The notes under the pieces were generated by a model that was given only the letters and a program-made list of their open reading frames with translations, did no database searches and was not told the DNA's origin. Shown here piece by piece: positions 23,433 through 34,125 of a DNA stretch of 41,862 nt. Made by a program: the position numbers and the translations under genes. Source of the DNA: Gnomoniopsis sp. IMI 355080 (Eukaryota > Ascomycota > Sordariomycetes > Diaporthales > Gnomoniaceae); the NCBI GenBank assembly GCA_027946555.1, contig JAPEVC010000281.1:1-41862 (forward strand), read 5' to 3'. How positions within the stretch are numbered: position 1 is the first letter of the stretch; each line of letters opens with the position of its first letter.

Positions 23433-25874
23433 TCACAAGAACTCCCTCAGCACTTCTGCCCGTGTCTGTGCCACATTGTCACAGGCTCCCATGTTGTTCA
23501 TGATCTGTACCATGCGAGCTGGATGTCCAGTGGTTAGCAGGCATTCTTTCATCAAGATTGATAGAGACTGGGAAGCTGGGACAAAAGTTACCAATATCTG
23601 TCCGTCCCCTTACAAAAAGCGGGTCTTTCGCCAACATCTCTGCGCCATCCTCCTCATTTGCGGTCTCCCGCAACACAGACCCAATACACAGCGCCTCTAG
23701 GAATGCCCGGTGGCTAAATACCCACCATGTCCTCGCCTCCTGCTCAAACAGGGTAAACAACATGAAGAACGCGTTGATCGCTTCATGAGCCGCTTCGAGC
23801 GTCCCGCGCACATTCACCGGTACCTCGGGACTCTCGCTCGCATGCACCAGCATCAAGTTATGGAAATAATTGCTCGTCAAAAACAACGTTTGTCGCACGA
23901 CACGACTGTCTCGCTGCGCGAGCGCCGTAAGCGACTCGGTGTCCCAGGAGCGGAAGATATCCGGAAACGAGCGGTAGACGGTGCGAAATTCTGCGACTAG
24001 CTTGGTCTTGTGGCGCGGCGTCGAGCAGATGGGCATGTCGAGGCAGCGCGGTGAGCAGATTGACTCTTGGACGAGATTCGCCAGCGTCCAGGAGCCGCGG
24101 ATATAAGCCGTGTCGGTGGAGTTGTGCGATAGGGTGCCGTTGTACGTGGAGTAGACCTCGGCAGGCTCGTCAAAGAGGTCGTCGACGTTGACGTCGGTGT
24201 GCGTCGCATTGGGCGGCAGGCTGAGAAGCACTGTGAGGAATGTGTCCTGCAGCAGCACGGCCTGCCAGAGCTTGCGGCGCTCATTCTTCTCAAAGGCTGT
24301 CGCCTCGGGCTTGGCGACATTGGGGTCACGATGCAAGCCCATGGCGTATGCCTGGCGCATCAGGATACCAGCAAAGGCCCAGCCATCGGACGCGTGGTTG
24401 TCGTTGATGAGGAAGTAGACCATGAGCACCATGGTCTGGATCGAGCGGATGGAGGCGATGGACAGATACGAGGCCAGGCGAAGAGCCTGGTTCGCGGCGG
24501 AGGCGTATGTTTCGGCGGTGTGGTGCTTGCTGCTCGCCAGTTCGGTGTCGATGGTGACCTGAAACTGCGTGGCGATCCCATAGATGACAAAGAGGAGCGC
24601 CACAAACGCTGGGTCGAAGGCACAGCGTGCTTCGATCGAGAGGGACCAAAAGTGCTCGTACTCGTCCCAGAAGCTCTGGCGGTGAAGCATTGGGTAGACT
24701 GGATCCACGCAATCAAAGTAGAGAGTTACAAAGACATCGCACGTTTCGCGGTTGGGCATCATCACAATTACCTCGTCGATGCGCCAGTGATTTGTCCAGA
24801 TATTGGAGAAGGGATGAGCGCTGGCGATGCCGAAGATGTTGGAGCCTGTCGCCATAGAGTACGGGATATTTGAGAGCAAGCCCGTGGAGAGGGCAACGGC
24901 AGCCCGGGACAAGTAGTTGTTGCTGGAGAAGACACCGCGGTCTGCAATGTTTGGGATAGCGGCTCTTGGAAGATTGTTTGGGCCCGGCTTCTTCTTTGGC
25001 GGCTTGGTTGTGCGTCGCCCACTGGCCGAAGCACGCGATGTCTCCTCCAGCAGATTGGCGACCTGAGCATATTTACAGACAGTCTGCCTTTTGATGCATG
25101 CTAAGCAGTTTGGCCGGCCACGATCACACTGTTATCATGTCAGCTTCTGATGTTGCCATGGAAAAAGCAAAAGTCAACCCTTGGGACAGGCCAGAAGGCA
25201 CAGCGACTACTTGTTTTGGTAGACTTCTGGGCGTCTCTTATCTGGGCCATTGCCTGGCCCATGACGCTTGATCTCACGCAAAGAACCATCAAAGGGACGA
25301 GCTCAGGGTCAAAAATCACGAAAGCATCATCCTCAATCCAACTAGCGAGATGGTGGCACGTTTGAGAAAAAAAATGAGCAAAAGAAAAGAGCCAGAGGCG
25401 GCATGCAGCGTCAGGAACGCAAGAGAGCGCGGCGGGCTCGAAGAGAAGAGGAAATCCTACCTTGGTCTTCCTCTCAACACATTCGAAGCAGGAAAGCGTG
25501 GGCTTATTTCGCTTTTGCCTCTTCTTTCGAGACTCGCCGTCAGCATCTTCACTCTTGTTCCCATCGTCCCCAGGATTAGCAGTCGAACTACGCTCCGAAC
25601 GATCTGTGACCGCACTAGAAGGTGCTGGAGGACGTGCGGATTCGCCTTGTTGGCCAGGCTCACGCTTAATGTTGGGACTGTTGGGACCCGTCCTCGCAGA
25701 GCTTGCCCTCCGCCTTGGAAAGGCGTCTCTGGATCCTGGTGACGGAGCATAAATGATGCCCGGACTGGGCGAGTGATTGACGGGTGGTCGGTCAGGTCCT
25801 CCTATTGGCACTGGGTTGTACCGTACGGGTTTTGATTGTTCGCCGGGTCGCATTGGTGGAGGTGGTAGATCCAT
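23433..25874 (-). CDS. Zn2Cys6 fungal transcription factor
   Basis: Predicted nuclear regulator with a binuclear zinc cluster and a fungal-specific middle homology region. Exons on the minus strand: 25874-25461, 25128-23614 and 23567-23433, giving 687 aa. Intron 1 is 332 nt and splits the zinc cluster after K138; intron 2 is 46 nt and, once removed, restores a natural C-terminus (ILMKECLLTTGHPARMVQIM...). Cluster cysteines are C129, C132, C139, C146, C149 and C156 (CFEC-VERKTK-C, then C-x2-C-x6-C), preceded by a basic KKRQKRNK stretch. The N-terminus is proline-rich and probably disordered. The region with YFDCVDPVYPMLHRQSFWDEY is the start of the middle homology domain. It lies upstream of no operon but next to the O-methyltransferase and in the same orientation, so it may be the pathway regulator; that is inference. 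It could equally be an unrelated conserved factor. Confidence 0.9.
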
Positions 25875-26897
25875 TTACAGGGCGTGGTGAGCACAGAGCA
25901 CAGAGGTCGCACGAAGCCTGGCCTGGCCTGGAAGCCACTCACAGCCCCAGTACCGTGGACTCGGGAACGGAGCTTTGGGATGATTCTCCGGGAATAAGAA
26001 GACGGATGGTCGCCCCGGGAGCCCACGTTGTGTCTCGGCAGCTAAGGTTAGGCTTTCGGGTCGGGTCGATGGAAAGCTTGGTCAAAGTGAATTTGTAGCT
26101 CATGCGGAGTCTCAACCTTGACTGGGAATAACGCTGTAGGACGAAGAGGACGGGGAGTATTGGCCGAAAGTAACAGACCAAAGAAGACGCAGGTGTGTCT
26201 GGTGGAGGAAGGGAGGCGTGGGAAGGGGAATAAAAGGGGGAATAAGGCAATGACTCGGGCCGTACGTGCTCGTGAGGGGAAGCCGGGACACCAATCCGGA
26301 ATGGGGCAGCTGGAAAGGTCTCTGACAATCCCCACTGAAGAAGCTATTCTACAATCAGTCTGGAATGATCTGGCCCGTGGGCGGAAGGGCATCCTCCCGG
26401 GCCGTGGTGATCGGTGATCGGTCATCAACGGGGATAAACATACACAGGAACACTTGCACGATCCACCCCGACGGCTGACTGTGGTATTATGGTGCTTCTG
26501 CTAGCCTGACAATGCTTCCTCCAGCCTTGTCGTCTTATTACCAGGCCTCCCTCACCGAGATCCACTCCGATCCTGCACTCGGCCACTTCTGGGCTTGTTT
26601 TTCCCTGGAAATTCTTGGCGAACCGATTCCCGCTCTTGTTACGACCCACTTACAGACGGGATCCTCGCCCCGTTCCGATATCCACCTTCCGAGCTTCCTT
26701 GGCATTGATGTCGCCATTCCAATCTCGCACGTCTTCCGAGAAAGAAGATCTCCTCCCCCACCCAACGGTTGGTTGCCTCTACATGGTAAGGATTTGCTAC
26801 TTGGCTGAGCCATGGTACTGGTAGGCATATGAGGACTTTTGACTGTGCATAGGCAGTATGGGACGCTTTATCCCTATTTTATGAAAATAACCACCTA
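25875..26897. promoter_or_regulatory. Upstream region of the Zn2Cys6 gene
   Basis: About 1 kb between the start of the regulator gene and the 3' end of the O-methyltransferase gene on the same strand. It must contain the regulator's promoter and the methyltransferase 3' UTR. Open frames here (such as 26512-26808) have no recognisable content. Confidence 0.45.
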
Positions 26898-28272
26898 CTA
26901 CGGGAGCTCAACCTCGATCACGCTTTCCGCAGCCCTTGGATGCCGCGAGATACTGACAATTCTGAGTCCGGCCACATCCAACAAACTCTTCCATTGCTCC
27001 TCTGTCCTCTCAAGCCCGGATAGAACGCTCATCAATGCTAAATCCAGTGTCGTCTGTACAGCTGACGCGCCCTTGGCCGGTATCACCATCTCGTAAATTA
27101 GCAGCTTGGAGTATCCCCTCTCCATGACGGCCTTGACATTCTCGAGGATCTTGAATAGCTCTGCGTCCGGCCAATCGTGTGGAACTGCGTGGAAGAAATA
27201 TGCACGAGCGCCGACAAGCGGTTGCGGCGTGAAGAAATCGTACGCCATCCTGCTGATTCGACCCTGGGGATCAAGCTGCTGCTCGGAGTAAGCGGCCACC
27301 ACCTTGGGAAGATCCTGGACTACAAGCTTTATATGATTGGGAAGCTCAGGATGTCTCGATAACAGCCTTAGAGTATCGAGTCCGTGCATGCCACCAATGT
27401 CGACAAAGAATGGCGGGGCGGACTCCGACATTTCCAGCAGACCGCCATCGTCAGCGTGAAGCAGTTTGTTCGTATCATAGACTTCAGTCCAGTCCATTTT
27501 GTAGTCCCGAGTAGCAGTCATGTAGCTTTGGAACCTTGAACCGGCTGTCGGATTTTCCTGTAAGTATTTGAAGAAGACATCGCCAAAGACATCGGTGTGA
27601 TTGTCGAATTCAGCTGCGTCTAGCGGCTCTTTGTAGCTGTGTTTGGCAAGAAATGGTGCAAGGTTCGTGGCAGCTGAGATCATGAAGGTTCTACCAAAGA
27701 GTTAGAGGAGCCTCGTTCTTCTAGGTAGTTGATCTCTGATGGTCAAGGAACTGCTAAGCAGCTTACCCGTATAGAAATCCCTTGCCGATATTCGTGTCCT
27801 CGTCGCCCAGGACCCTTGTAAAGGGCGTCAGCTTCCACTCTTCCACGTTGGTCTCATTGAGAGTGTTTGACGCAGAGAGATGCCTCAGTAATCTTCCTGT
27901 CTCCATGTTACTTGAAGTACGGGATCCTTTCCAGTGGCTTCTGCACTCACGTAGTAAGTTAGGCTCCACCGGAGCTTCAGCCATTGAGAGGATCGTGTCA
28001 AAACTCTGAGGGGCATTGCCAGTCTCATTGCACCGCTTGGTCCAGTTCCTCCAAATACCGAGGTTATGACAGACCTCTAATGCAGCAAAATGTAAAGGAA
28101 TTGTCCCTGTAAGCGAAAACATATGCTCAAATGGGGTTTGAAGACGAGCCAGGAGCCGTCTGGCCGCCTCCATGGCCTCATGACGTTCAGTGTCACTAGG
28201 AAATAATTCTGGTTTTATCGAATCAAGAGTTCTCACTACGTTAGAAGAATTCATTGCGATGTTATCAACCAT
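26898..28272 (-). CDS. SAM-dependent O-methyltransferase, COMT-like fungal family
   Basis: Predicted to methylate a hydroxyl, probably phenolic, of a small molecule. Exons on the minus strand: 28272-27951, 27896-27767 and 27690-26898, giving 414 aa; introns of 54 and 76 nt with donors GTGAGT and GTAAGC. The N-terminal helical dimerisation part contains RRLLRHLSA at residues 108-116, created by the first splice. The SAM-binding motif I is VDIGGMHGLD (247-256), and DLPKV (277-281) is next. The block YFFHAVPHDWPD (315-326) carries the expected catalytic histidine H322. The length is typical of fungal polyketide or flavonoid-type O-methyltransferases. It is followed on the same strand by the regulator gene and preceded by the halogenase-like gene, suggesting a shared pathway. 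The substrate is unknown. Confidence 0.9.
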
Positions 28273-28720
28273 GGCTGGTCAAGGTCCTTGGGATATCGAC
28301 GCAGAGACTGATTCAAAATATCGACCTCCTCCCGACGGCGTGCATGAGTTGTCGGTAGTTAAGAATAAGTCATTCACGAAAAAGGTGTCAACCAATCGGT
28401 CAAGTTTCGGTATGATTAGTATTCATTCTTTCTGCACATGACAATGGGGATCGGCTTGCCTGCAGGAGGATGCATTTGTAGCTCGCTTACAGGCCAACAA
28501 GTTGCGGCAACCTTGGAGGCTCGTTCAGGCATCACCTAGGACATATGCCCGTATACGATGTGGGGACAACATTTCTTCCTATCTGAGTAGAACGATCAAG
28601 ATGCATAGGAAACGCTCGAAACTCATATAGCATTGGTTGTTAAAATCGAAGGAAGCCGATGACCTTGTAACTCAGAACAAATCCAATGGAACAGCCCTCC
28701 ACCTGCTGTATGCATGCTAT
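28273..28720. promoter_or_regulatory. Promoter region of the O-methyltransferase gene
   Basis: 448 bases between the O-methyltransferase start and the 3' end of the halogenase-like gene on the same strand. AT-rich near 28600-28740. No site was recognised. Confidence 0.4.
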
Positions 28721-30657
28721 CTAACTAATTAATGGATTATATCTCACTATCTTGTTATTGATATTCACTGCGCCACATGTAGCACACCTGGTAATATCAT
28801 CTCTCAGTATCCGCCAGTTACCACAAGCCTCGCACTTCCTAGCTAGCACATCTCGCTTTGTCTTTTCCGGGCAGAATGTCAGCTCATCGTCGTACCATCT
28901 CAAGAGACCTGCCCACCGGCCGCTATATTTCCCTGATGACATTACCTGGGCCAGCCTCTTCTCGGAAAGCTTCAGAACAGCATCCGCCAAGTCGTCAGAG
29001 GCCTGTGATGGTGGGCCTCTAAGTAATTCGATGGCATCGTTGGCGAAAGCAATGTACTCGCTCCTCTGGGCGCCCCATTCCCATGTGGTTACCGCATCTG
29101 CCACATTCTCAAAGGTGCAAGTACGCATCTCCCGCCATTGTTGATTGCCCGTACCACAGATATACTGCCACAGGGGGCCGAGGGGCCCAGTCTGGGGCGA
29201 ACGCATCGTTAAGTAGTTGAACACGTTCATCCGGTGCAGGTTCTCCACACGTGATGCGCAGAACTTCTGATACTTGTCAATCACCGCTGTTCTAGCCTGC
29301 ATTGTCTGTGAGTTCAGGTAGTCCATGGTTGATTCTGCCAAGAAAACGCTGGTTGCCATGTTGCAATTGATACCAGGCGAGTACAGAGGATTTGTGAATC
29401 CTGTGGCATCTCCAATCGCTGCCCACCGCGGGCCGCCCACGATCGTCGACTCGTAAGACAGTGTTTTCCGGATGAACCAAGTTGTCTTGGGTCCGTAAAG
29501 ATCTTCGATCAAGATGTGTTGGTTCATCAACTCTTTCATTCGCTGATACCTGCTGGTAATCCAGTTGAATTTACGTTCAGCTTCACACGAGCCAAAACTC
29601 GAGAGATTCTCTGGATAGACGACATCATTCCGGAGTGCATAGCCAATACTGACTACCCAGCGAAACTTCAGGTCGAACATCAGAGCTAGTTCAAAAGCTG
29701 ATGGAAAGTCGTCTGGATGTGTATCTTTTGCATTGAGGTCGAGAAGGTAGTTTATCATTCGAGTGAGGTTTGGCAAGGAGCTGCCCTGCCAGCTGGGTAG
29801 ACGGATTATCCAAGCCCAGCTAGAGATATCAGGACCCAAGTCAGCGGATGTCAACAAAGAAGTTGTTGTAGGTACTTGTTCTCCACTCACCCTTCGGGCA
29901 GACAAATATGATTAGTGTTACAAGACTCGTAGTAAGGGAGAGGAATGTCAGCATCGTTTCCAGGAAACTCAAAGTAGGCCCAGAAAGCATCGGTATTGAA
30001 ACCCGGTAGCATGCGTTTGCGCGAGGCTTTTGACGCAAATCTCCTGAATCTCCCTGTTGCATCAACAAGCAACTTTGTTTGAACTTGCATACTCTCTCCG
30101 TCTGTGACGACCTTCAAACGAATTGGATCTTCTCCGACGCCATCCGACATTCCCACAGCAGTGGCATCGATATTCACCGAATGACCATGAAGAATAGTGA
30201 CGCCCAGTCGTTGTGCATACAATGTTAAGAGAAGCTCGCTGATCGTCCGCTCGATCTGGAGAGTAGGTACAAAGTCTCCTGGTGGACCATTGGCGGCAAA
30301 AGTACCGACATGATCCGGGTCTTCATGGTCGAGATAGAAGAACGCAAGACCGTCCTTGGGTCCGAACAGACGCCAGAGAAGTGCTGGGCCGATCCCAATC
30401 GTCTTCAACCACAACCCAAATGTTGTAAGCGTGCTTTCACCAATCTTGTACTGAGGACTGTCGCTTTTCTCGAAGACTGTGATAGACGGTGTGGATGAAG
30501 TTGACGAAGCCAACATTTTCTTCATGGCATGGATGGAATAAATCAGGGAATGAATCCCACCTCCGACAACCACAACATCTGACTGTGGAGGAGTGTCCTC
30601 ATGCTGATTCTGGGAGTTCAATAAATTGGGCCCTGACCCATTTATTTGGGACGGCAT
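28721..30657 (-). CDS. Flavin-dependent halogenase-like enzyme with zinc-ribbon-like tail
   Basis: Predicted member of the tryptophan-halogenase-like flavoprotein family. Exons on the minus strand: 30657-29891 and 29819-28721, giving 621 aa; the 71-nt intron (donor GTGAGT, branch GCTGAC) joins LPEG to WAWIIRLP. The FAD-binding loop is VVVGGGIHS (29-37). GES is at 73-75. The stretch FGPKDGLAFFY contains K101, in the place of the catalytic lysine of halogenases. A second flavin motif, GDATGFTNPLYSPGIN, is present. The signature WxWxIP appears as WAWIIRLP (257-264), so the proline is displaced. The last 40 residues hold two CxxC pairs, C585/C588 and C601/C604, like a zinc ribbon or rubredoxin knuckle. 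It may be a true halogenase or a monooxygenase of the same fold. Neighbours: O-methyltransferase downstream and SDR upstream, on the same strand. Confidence 0.85.
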
Positions 30658-31359
30658 TGTGATGTACCTAGGTAGGTAGGTTTAGAAGCTCTTGTATGAT
30701 TGAGTATCGAGCGCTCCAACATAATGAGAGGAATGTTACGAGCGTATTTCCTCGTTGTCTTGGGGTAAGCGATCCATTTATCCGCGGTCCCATATCATCA
30801 GCTGAAGGATGCAACGCAAAATTGGGTGTGGCACGGTGGACACATGCTGCTCCACCCATACATCTATGTATGGGATGCATGGCTATGTATTTGGGCGGAG
30901 CCATCATACCAGGAGAACACTAGCCCTTAGGTCTGCATGAGTAACTGATTGCCTGAGCCATTCTCACAAGCTGCGCTTAGCTGTAATGGCAGGACGTGTA
31001 CGAAGCTATCGCGAATGAAGTCGTGGTTGCAGCGCAGTGACATACACTTCACGCATATCCAGAGATTAAATGACTACGGTTGCTGGGTAATTCCGTGCTT
31101 CCCACCAGGCTTGTATGATTATCTACAGAGCGACCCAGCCTTCACTTCGCGTAGATAAACATATCGCGAAGAAGTATATACATCTATCAGAATGATAGAA
31201 GGAGGAAATCGAGCTAGATGATGGTGGTACTACCATGTAGTGTATCCTTGAGGTTCTTTAATGCTGATATTGTTGCGGGCCAAGTTGATCCTCTGCCAGA
31301 CCCACTGGCCCACAGTGTGCAGCGTGCCCACATGATGCAGACACTCGGAACACTGCAGG
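30658..31359. promoter_or_regulatory. Promoter region of the halogenase-like gene
   Basis: About 700 bases between the halogenase-like start and the 3' end of the SDR gene on the same strand. Near the start is a (TAGG)-rich stretch at about 30668-30680. Nothing coding was recognised. Confidence 0.4.
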
Positions 31360-32583
31360 TTAAGCGAACAGCCTTTGATGTTCCTGTTGGACAATCTTAG
31401 GCAGCTCAGCCTCAAGACTATGCTGTTTTGGTTTCCAGCCGAGGAACTTCTTCGCCCGAAGGCCCCGACCCCGCGAGTTCAACCCCCAGCTGACGGCCTC
31501 GAAGCCAGCCTGATTTAGTGCTGTCTCTTTGTCAAGGGGCCGCTCGCTTAGATGTTCGACGTACCCGAGCTTCTCGGCCTCTTTTCCCATTTTTCTGGCA
31601 AGATCACTCCAGACATGCTCGCCGTTCTCGATGAGCATGTATCCCTTAGCGCCCCAAAGCTCATCAGAAAGATCTCTACGCACAGCTGCTTCAACGAGAA
31701 GATCAAAGACGTCGCTGAGATCCTCAATGTGGACATTGTTCCACCTCGACTTTCCGGCACCTATGATTGGGACATATTTGCCAGTGAGAATCAGCTTGGC
31801 CATCTCGTAGACCTGGCGACCTCGTCCGGATACGGGACCGCGTCCTTTGCCTGTAGAAAGGCTCAGTTATCGTGTCGTGTTTCCCCCCCCCCCCAAAAAA
31901 ACCAACCAAACCGACCACAGATTTACTTACCATAAATGGTCGGTGGACATACAATGGTGGCCTTGACGATCTCACTGTGCTTTGTAGTGGCTTCAAGCAC
32001 GATCTTGTCAACATTGCGGTGGAAAGCATCGTCGGGTAAATTCGTCAGCTCATGAACCTTTTCAACATCGTCGTGGACCTTGCCTGAGTCCTCCCCTAAG
32101 CGCTCGTCTTTTGAATCTACATAGGTCAGGATACCCGTGCCTCCTGTGTGCAACCAAAATCCAGGAGATTCTTTGCTGTGACCTTCAAGAATGCCAGCAG
32201 CGATTGCGCGGGCGGCCGCCTCATGATCCGAGGCATCCGCGGCGTCTTGACCGTCAGTCTAAGCAAGCCACTTCAACGCTTGGGACTAAGTGCTTACGAA
32301 GAACGATATCGTTCTTTGCAGCCTGCTCTTTGATCAAGTCATGGCTGTCGAGGTCCCCGATCACAATCTGAACATTCGGGTATTTGCTGGTGACCTGCTT
32401 TGCCTTGTCCTCTGTTCGTACGAGAGCTGTGTATTGGTAGTCGGGATGCTTTTCGTAGAGGGTCACAAAGGCGTCGCCAGCGATATAGCCAGTGATCCCA
32501 GTGCTGTAATGAAGCGAGTGAGCATCGATACTTCTCCCGCCAAAGTACAAGGATCTCGCTCACATGAAAATCTTCGGGGCCAT
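31360..32583 (-). CDS. Extended SDR (NAD(P)-dependent epimerase/reductase-like), atypical active site
   Basis: Predicted Rossmann-fold oxidoreductase. Exons on the minus strand: 32583-32564, 32503-32298, 32245-31931 and 31850-31360, giving 343 aa; introns of 60, 52 and 80 nt, all in frame. The 20-nt first exon supplies MAPKIF; with exon 2 it makes the dinucleotide-binding motif IFITGITGYIAG. The second junction gives DIVLHAADASDHEAA, and the third gives CPPTIYGKGRGPVSGRG; both are typical of the family. The Ser/Thr region is LHTGGTG. The usual YxxxK is not found: the aligned stretch reads HRNVDK, so the tyrosine is missing. It could be a reductase with a changed mechanism or a non-catalytic NmrA-like sensor. 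Intron 3 contains a C-run near 31886. It is the first gene of the co-oriented group. Confidence 0.88.
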
Positions 32584-33296
32584 GGTATGTTTGGAGCACT
32601 TCGAAGGAGACAAGACCGAATAGGAGAGACGAGCACTTGGACAGTATACTCGTGGGCACAAATGTCGTTAAACATTACTAATCAAATGACGTCTGAAAGA
32701 TCGGATGAACGACTTCCACGATCAACGTCGCGGGTGCCTCCCCGCGGCGAACTCGGCGGCTTGTTCCGCTGGAAGGCTCCGCAATTCTACAGTAGCGGCC
32801 CTTGACTAGCAGGCCCAGGTACTGAACAAGACTTACACATGGATCAAATGCTCAAAGTTCAGACCTATACACTTCGAACTGATTCCCTTACATTCGTGGG
32901 ATAGACTAAAATTTCTAATATCCCTTCTTTTTATTTTCCGAGATTCAAGGCTATTACAAGCCAGACACCACCCAAAACTCGTCTATTGAATTGGAGTGTA
33001 TGCATGTATTGGAAGCCTGACCTGCAGGTGTATAAGAGGATTCGCGAGGGCTTTTCCGAGTCCTCATATATTCAGCCAACACGGCCCTGTAGAAGTAAAC
33101 AAAAGAAACTTCTATCACTCTCTATTGATATAACATATTGAGGCTCTCCGTTTGCCGCACCAGGTATACTGACTGTTTTAGGCATATTTGACAGGTTCAA
33201 AAGGCCAGTAAGGTCGGAGATCGAGTGATTCTCGGTGAAATAGTCGTGTGCCCCTTTTCCAAGTAGCCCGCAGGTTCAGTTGGCGCAGGTTCTCTA
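32584..33296. promoter_or_regulatory. Upstream region of the SDR gene
   Basis: 713 bases between the SDR start and the ruined HET-domain gene. It should contain the SDR promoter and possibly further HET-gene remains. No specific element was identified. Confidence 0.4.
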
Positions 33297-34125
33297 TCAA
33301 CGTACTACCAAATCTGAAGTAAATTCTTCAGGCTCTTTGTGCATCGAGCTAGACTCCCATGCGAAGATCCTTAGATCAGAATTTCCCATGGCTATCTGCT
33401 GCTATGAACGCAGAAATGCTTTGGATCCCTCGCCATATAGAAGTGGCATCGTGATATCGAAAATTTTCAAAGAGGCAATATTCTATATCCTCTTGCTTGG
33501 CAGTCGTTGACGAGAAGCACACGACATCCGCTTCGCTACAGGAATCGTATATAGCCGAGAGCTATCTCTCAACACCGACTCATCGATATTCGTGATCTCG
33601 GAAAGTACAGTTCCTAAGTCGGCCTTTTCTCCCAGAAAGTCCAGTATTCGTCAAAGAGTTTTAACCTTCTCGGCTATATCGGCTCCTCAAGCGCCCAGCC
33701 GCCCCTAAAACATTTGCAACTCCTCAGGTTTCGAGCTACTTGTATTTGCCTTTCGCGGTCTGAAATTTGCACAGGTACCTCTCAGAGAAGTCTGAGAGCA
33801 ACACATATCATACTTTGGCGATTCGATAATACCGCAACATGGAGTGGGTCGCCTCGATGAGCTCGGTGCTGCTAGTTTTGTCGATGTAGCAGGTACCAAT
33901 ACAGACGTATGTCCAATACCTTTGGGCAATGAGACAAATGTTATGGATTTTCTAACAGCCGTATTCGTGGTTGAGGGCATCCGCTGTGAGTGTTTGCATG
34001 TTTTGGAACATCACTTCTTGGTTTCAGCTTGTCAAGTATGGGACAGAATAGCGAAAGGGTGCTGCTTTTCGTCGACAACCTTGAACTGGTTGCAACTTCA
34101 ACGTCTCGGTGTCGACGAGCCACAT
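33297..34125 (-). pseudogene. HET-domain (heterokaryon incompatibility type) gene remnant
   Basis: Translating the minus strand in all three phases gives a clear but broken HET domain. It begins at the ATG at 34125 (MWLVDTETLKLQ). After a frameshift come HPFAILSHT then a stop where TGG is expected, EVMFQNMQ, a stop in the GYxK position, IGTCYIDKTSSTELIEATHSM, a stop after AKV, YVLLSDFSE, then a poorly matching part, LFDEYWTFLGEKADLGTVLSEIT, QEDIEYCLF, another frameshift, FDITMPLLYGEGSKAFLR, a further stop, and FAWESSS. The order matches intact HET proteins, which trigger incompatibility cell death after fusion of unlike strains. At least four stops and several frameshifts make it non-functional as read. 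Some changes are G-to-A or C-to-T as in RIP, others are not. The 3' limit is uncertain. Confidence 0.85.

Noticed and set aside
24199..24873. 224-codon open frame antisense to the Zn2Cys6 gene
   Set aside because: It lies entirely opposite a well-supported exon and resembles no family.
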